In this document: piece after piece, positions 5,115 to 7,940 of the stretch | Layout of the letters: each line of letters begins with the position of its first letter | Position numbering within the stretch: position 1 is the stretch's first letter | Assembly (NCBI GenBank): GCA_945948775.1 | Contig: CAMFCK010000029.1 | Location: forward strand, 1 to 7,940 | From: an uncultured Clostridia bacterium | Lineage (GTDB): Bacteria > Bacillota > Clostridia > UBA1381 | DNA length: 7,940 nucleotides | Reading direction: 5' to 3' | Made by a program: the position numbers and the translations under genes | The notes under the pieces: generated by a model | Told to the model about the DNA's origin: nothing | Seen by the model: the letters and a program-made list of their open reading frames with translations, nothing else | Database searches by the model: none

Positions 5115-7940
5115 ATGGGAAAAAGATTAATCGGTCTTTTGCTGTCAGCGGCCTTGTGTTGCCAATATGCGACGGTGTTTGCTGCTGATTCTGTGAGGGT
5201 ATACCTGAATGAAACCTTTGACGAATATGCGCTTAACGAGCCAATGGATGACGCTGATAAAAAAGTTATGGTGAGCAGCGGCCTGGATGGTCGCGCTGTC
5301 AGCCGAAACGGTCTTGATAAGGCGTTGTACTGCAAAGCATGGGTACTGAATGCGGGAATGCAAACGGAGCTGAATATAAAGGAACAGACGCTTACGGTAT
5401 CGGCGGATTTTATGCTTGACGGCAAGACCACGAACGCCGAGCTGTTCAGAATAACCGACAGTATGGGGAATAAGGCAGCGCTGCTTTTGCTGCAAAACGG
5501 GGTGCTGAAGCTGGGCGACGGCAAGACTTTGTCCACCTACCGCATGGGCGATTGGGTACGCGCGGATTTCATACTTGACTTTAAAAACAAGTACCTCAGT
5601 GTTTATCTTGACGGTCAGTGCAAGGCGGACAAATGGTATTTCCAAAACCGCAGTATATCAAGCGTCAAAACGATGGATTTTGAAGTTGCCGCAGACGCAA
5701 ATGATGAGCAAACGGGACTCTTCCTCGATAATTTCAGAGTATACAGCGGAAGAGATATTTTGCCGGATTCGTACTTTGAAAAGCCTGAGGCGAGTACGAA
5801 GGTGACAAGCTTTGAAGAAACTGTCCCCGACAGCGGTAACGATATAATAAAAAGCATAGGCTTTGAATCTGCCAGTTCATTTCTTAAGCAGGCCGAGGAA
5901 AATATAGTTGAGCTGCGCGAGCAGGGAGATAATAAGTATCTCGCTATTGAACGTACGCAAAACAGTAATAACGCATACATAGATGTTATCGTTACTCCGG
6001 ATGATTCTGACAAAATGCTTGCGTCAAGAGGATATGTTGTCGAATGTGATTTTGATGTGAAAACAATAGACGGATATGTTGACTGCTTCTCATCCAAAAA
6101 TGCGGAGAATCAATGGAGTTTAGTAGGAAGGATTGACAACGCCGGGAATATTCAGTATGCCGGTAAGATTTTGGGAAGGCTGCAGCTTGACGGGTGGCAT
6201 CGTATTTCATTGGTGTTTAATAACAGCAAAAAAAGCATAACCTGTTATGTGGACGGCGAAACTACGGGTGCTACGGCGAGCTTTGATAATAAGTTCAGAC
6301 CTGCCGTTTACCGCCTTGGCACACATCCCAATGGCGGGGAAACTATTTTAAACCTTGACAATTTCAGAATTTATCAGGGTATTGAGCTGAGAGGCGACGA
6401 GGTTGTTTCGGGTACGGAAGGCAATGCAATGCTGGACACCTTCAAAAGCACTCTGGAAACGCCGGAACAGGCGCTTAAATATATAGGAAAAAATGATTTT
6501 GCGATGATGATTAATAACGGCGCATATATCGCAAACGGTGAAAAGAATTATAGCAGCGTTAAGCCGTATATAAATGACGGATACACAATGATGCCGGTAA
6601 GGCTTGTTTCCGAAAGTCTCGGCTGCGATGTGCAGTGGGACGAGAAAGCCTCGCGCATTACGATTGACGGCGATATAAAAATGGAAGTCGGAAGCAAGCA
6701 GCTTATTGTAAAAGGGAAAAGCTATGAGATGTCGGTTGCGCCGGAAATCAAGGGTGAAAGCGCGTTCCTGCCGCTGAGGGATTTATGCGAGAAAGCACTC
6801 GGCAAACAGGTATACTGGGATGGACGCGGATTTGTGGTTGTTTCGCAGAATGAGTTCACACTGAAAGATTCGCCGACAGTTGTCGACCTTTTCGAACCGA
6901 TAGATATTTTGTACAGATATTTGCAGTTTGAGCGTCCGAGCGGTGTTGAAATTGTGAATACGATAGCAGAGAAAAATCCTGACCATGCCCATCCGAGAGT
7001 GCTCGGTACGGCGGAGAGCATAGAGCGTTTCAAGCAAAACGTAAAAGCTAATGAGGTTATGGCAAAAATGGCTCAGGAGGTTATCGGCAAAGCGGATATG
7101 TACGCAGGCAAGGAGGCTATCCCATATAACCTTACACCGGACAACCCGCCGAGACTGATACATATTTCTAAGGAGATATGGGAGAGAGTGCTGGACTATG
7201 CTATTGCATACATAATTACCGAGGATAAAAAGTATGCCGATGCTGCATGGCGCGATTTGAAGGAGGTTTGTACTAACTATCCCGACTGGAACGATTATAA
7301 TACTTTTCTTGACGCTGCAGAAATGGCATACGGCCTTGCAATAGGATATGATACATTCTATGACGTATTCACAGATGAGCAGAAGAAGGTACTGCGTGAA
7401 GGAGCAATCAGGTGTGCGTTTGAACCGGGGCTTTCGGCATATCAGGGCACACATCATAACGGTTATTGGGTTAAGGGCGATGATAACTTCACATCGGTAT
7501 GCCCCGGCGGACTGATGAGTCTTGCTGTTGCAATGGCGGATGATGAAGATACAAGACCGTATTGTGAAATTCTGCTGGGTCAGACGCTGCAGTCCTATGA
7601 ATATGTAATGTGTCTGCTATACCCCGACGGTGCATGGTATGAGGGCGTAGGATATCTTGTATATACTACTGAGTTTATGTATGCGGGGCTTGGGTCGCTC
7701 ATCAATGCAACGGGTACCGATTACGGAATACTTGAAGCACCGGGCGTAGATAAAATGAGCGATTTCCTGGTAGGAATGCATGGGCGTGCAAGAGGTATAT
7801 TTAACTTCCATGACGCAGGTGAGAGCTTTACTATGGACGGCTCGAACCTGTGGGGCGCAAAGGTTACGGGGAAGAAGGGTTTTATCGACCAGTATATGAA
7901 GATTGGCTACAGTACAACGCATATCGGATTAACTCTCCTT
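5115..7940 (+). CDS. Secreted LamG-LamG-stalk-heparinase II/III-like polysaccharide lyase (partial, 3' end outside window)
   Basis: My translation is open for 942 codons to the window edge. Residues 1-23 are a signal peptide (MGKRLIGLLL, probable cleavage after VFA). Two related LamG/concanavalin-like domains follow at about 28-215 and 245-425, each with a W-R strand, a Y-DG turn and a closing LDNFR[VI]Y.G at 204-212 and 414-422, exactly 210 residues apart. At about 463-578 is a copper amine oxidase N-terminal-like (stalk) domain with the repeated cores MMPVRLVSESLG and FLPLRDLCEKALG. From about 597 begins an alpha/alpha toroid: HPRVLGTAESIERFK (626-640), HHNGYWVKGDDNFTSVCPGG (780-799), DGAWYEGVGYLVY (838-850) and FNFHDAGES (896-904), all as in heparinase II/III-like lyases. 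Such enzymes split uronic-acid polysaccharides by beta-elimination, with Tyr/His among usual catalytic residues. The C-terminal beta-sandwich must lie beyond the edge. Substrate is unknown; the lyase class is likely rather than proven. Confidence 0.85.
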   Translation, partial: MGKRLIGLLLSAALCCQYATVFAADSVRVYLNETFDEYALNEPMDDADKKVMVSSGLDGRAVSRNGLDKALYCKAWVLNAGMQTELNIKEQTLTVSADFMLDGKTTNAELFRITDSMGNKAALLLLQNGVLKLGDGKTLSTYRMGDWVRADFILDFKNKYLSVYLDGQCKADKWYFQNRSISSVKTMDFEVAADANDEQTGLFLDNFRVYSGRDILPDSYFEKPEASTKVTSFEETVPDSGNDIIKSIGFESASSFLKQAEENIVELREQGDNKYLAIERTQNSNNAYIDVIVTPDDSDKMLASRGYVVECDFDVKTIDGYVDCFSSKNAENQWSLVGRIDNAGNIQYAGKILGRLQLDGWHRISLVFNNSKKSITCYVDGETTGATASFDNKFRPAVYRLGTHPNGGETILNLDNFRIYQGIELRGDEVVSGTEGNAMLDTFKSTLETPEQALKYIGKNDFAMMINNGAYIANGEKNYSSVKPYINDGYTMMPVRLVSESLGCDVQWDEKASRITIDGDIKMEVGSKQLIVKGKSYEMSVAPEIKGESAFLPLRDLCEKALGKQVYWDGRGFVVVSQNEFTLKDSPTVVDLFEPIDILYRYLQFERPSGVEIVNTIAEKNPDHAHPRVLGTAESIERFKQNVKANEVMAKMAQEVIGKADMYAGKEAIPYNLTPDNPPRLIHISKEIWERVLDYAIAYIITEDKKYADAAWRDLKEVCTNYPDWNDYNTFLDAAEMAYGLAIGYDTFYDVFTDEQKKVLREGAIRCAFEPGLSAYQGTHHNGYWVKGDDNFTSVCPGGLMSLAVAMADDEDTRPYCEILLGQTLQSYEYVMCLLYPDGAWYEGVGYLVYTTEFMYAGLGSLINATGTDYGILEAPGVDKMSDFLVGMHGRARGIFNFHDAGESFTMDGSNLWGAKVTGKKGFIDQYMKIGYSTTHIGLTLL

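Noticed and set aside
5039..5645. Overlapping minus-strand frames of about 165 residues opposite the lyase N-terminus
   Set aside because: They lie antisense to the continuous, well-supported lyase frame, overlap each other and the lyase promoter, and show no recognisable domain.
5575..5805. Short plus-strand frame inside the lyase
   Set aside because: It is in a different frame from the 942-codon lyase frame, within its first LamG-like domain, with no features of its own.
6783..7457. 224-residue minus-strand open frame opposite the lyase
   Set aside because: The plus-strand frame here carries stalk-domain and toroid motifs. The antisense translation looks like composition-driven Cys/Ile-rich noise.

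Overview
The window looks like a chromosomal carbohydrate-use region from an anaerobic, low-to-moderate G+C Firmicute (Clostridia type, plausibly gut-associated). This is inferred from strong GGAGG-type ribosome sites, use of TTG starts, a LplA/YtcQ-like sugar-binding lipoprotein, a membrane-anchored AraC-type regulator of the YesS sort, and a secreted enzyme with a clostridial 'stalk' (copper amine oxidase N-terminal-like) module. No species can be named from the sequence.

Layout. Positions 1-781 hold the 5' half of an IS1182-family transposase that has lost its catalytic C-terminal half. Positions 782-1058 contain no gene but are strikingly structured: near-perfect 12-bp direct repeats at the edges, an imperfect 16-bp inverted repeat inside them, an 11-bp hairpin, and two long crossing stems that would form a pseudoknot. 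This may be a mini mobile element or a remnant of a transposon-associated RNA. A promoter at 1059-1087 then drives a two-gene unit. The first gene is a solute-binding lipoprotein (1166-2626). The second, 17 bp downstream with a TTG start, is a two-transmembrane sensor with a C-terminal AraC DNA-binding domain (2644-4917). A strong rho-independent terminator closes this unit at 4922-4950.

After a 197-bp gap with its own promoter comes a gene that runs off the right edge (5115-7940, 942 codons with no stop). It encodes a secreted multidomain protein: signal peptide, two related LamG/concanavalin-like domains, a stalk domain, then the alpha/alpha-toroid part of a heparinase II/III-like polysaccharide lyase. 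Two exact TAAATTTTG repeats spaced 22 bp start to start lie just upstream of its weak -35 box. That is the geometry expected of an AraC-family activator site.

How the genes may work together (inference): the lyase cuts an acidic polysaccharide outside the cell, the lipoprotein captures a released oligosaccharide, and the membrane AraC regulator senses the sugar or the loaded lipoprotein and switches on the lyase promoter. No ABC permease or ATPase is in the window, so the lipoprotein either works with transporter genes elsewhere or serves mainly in sensing.
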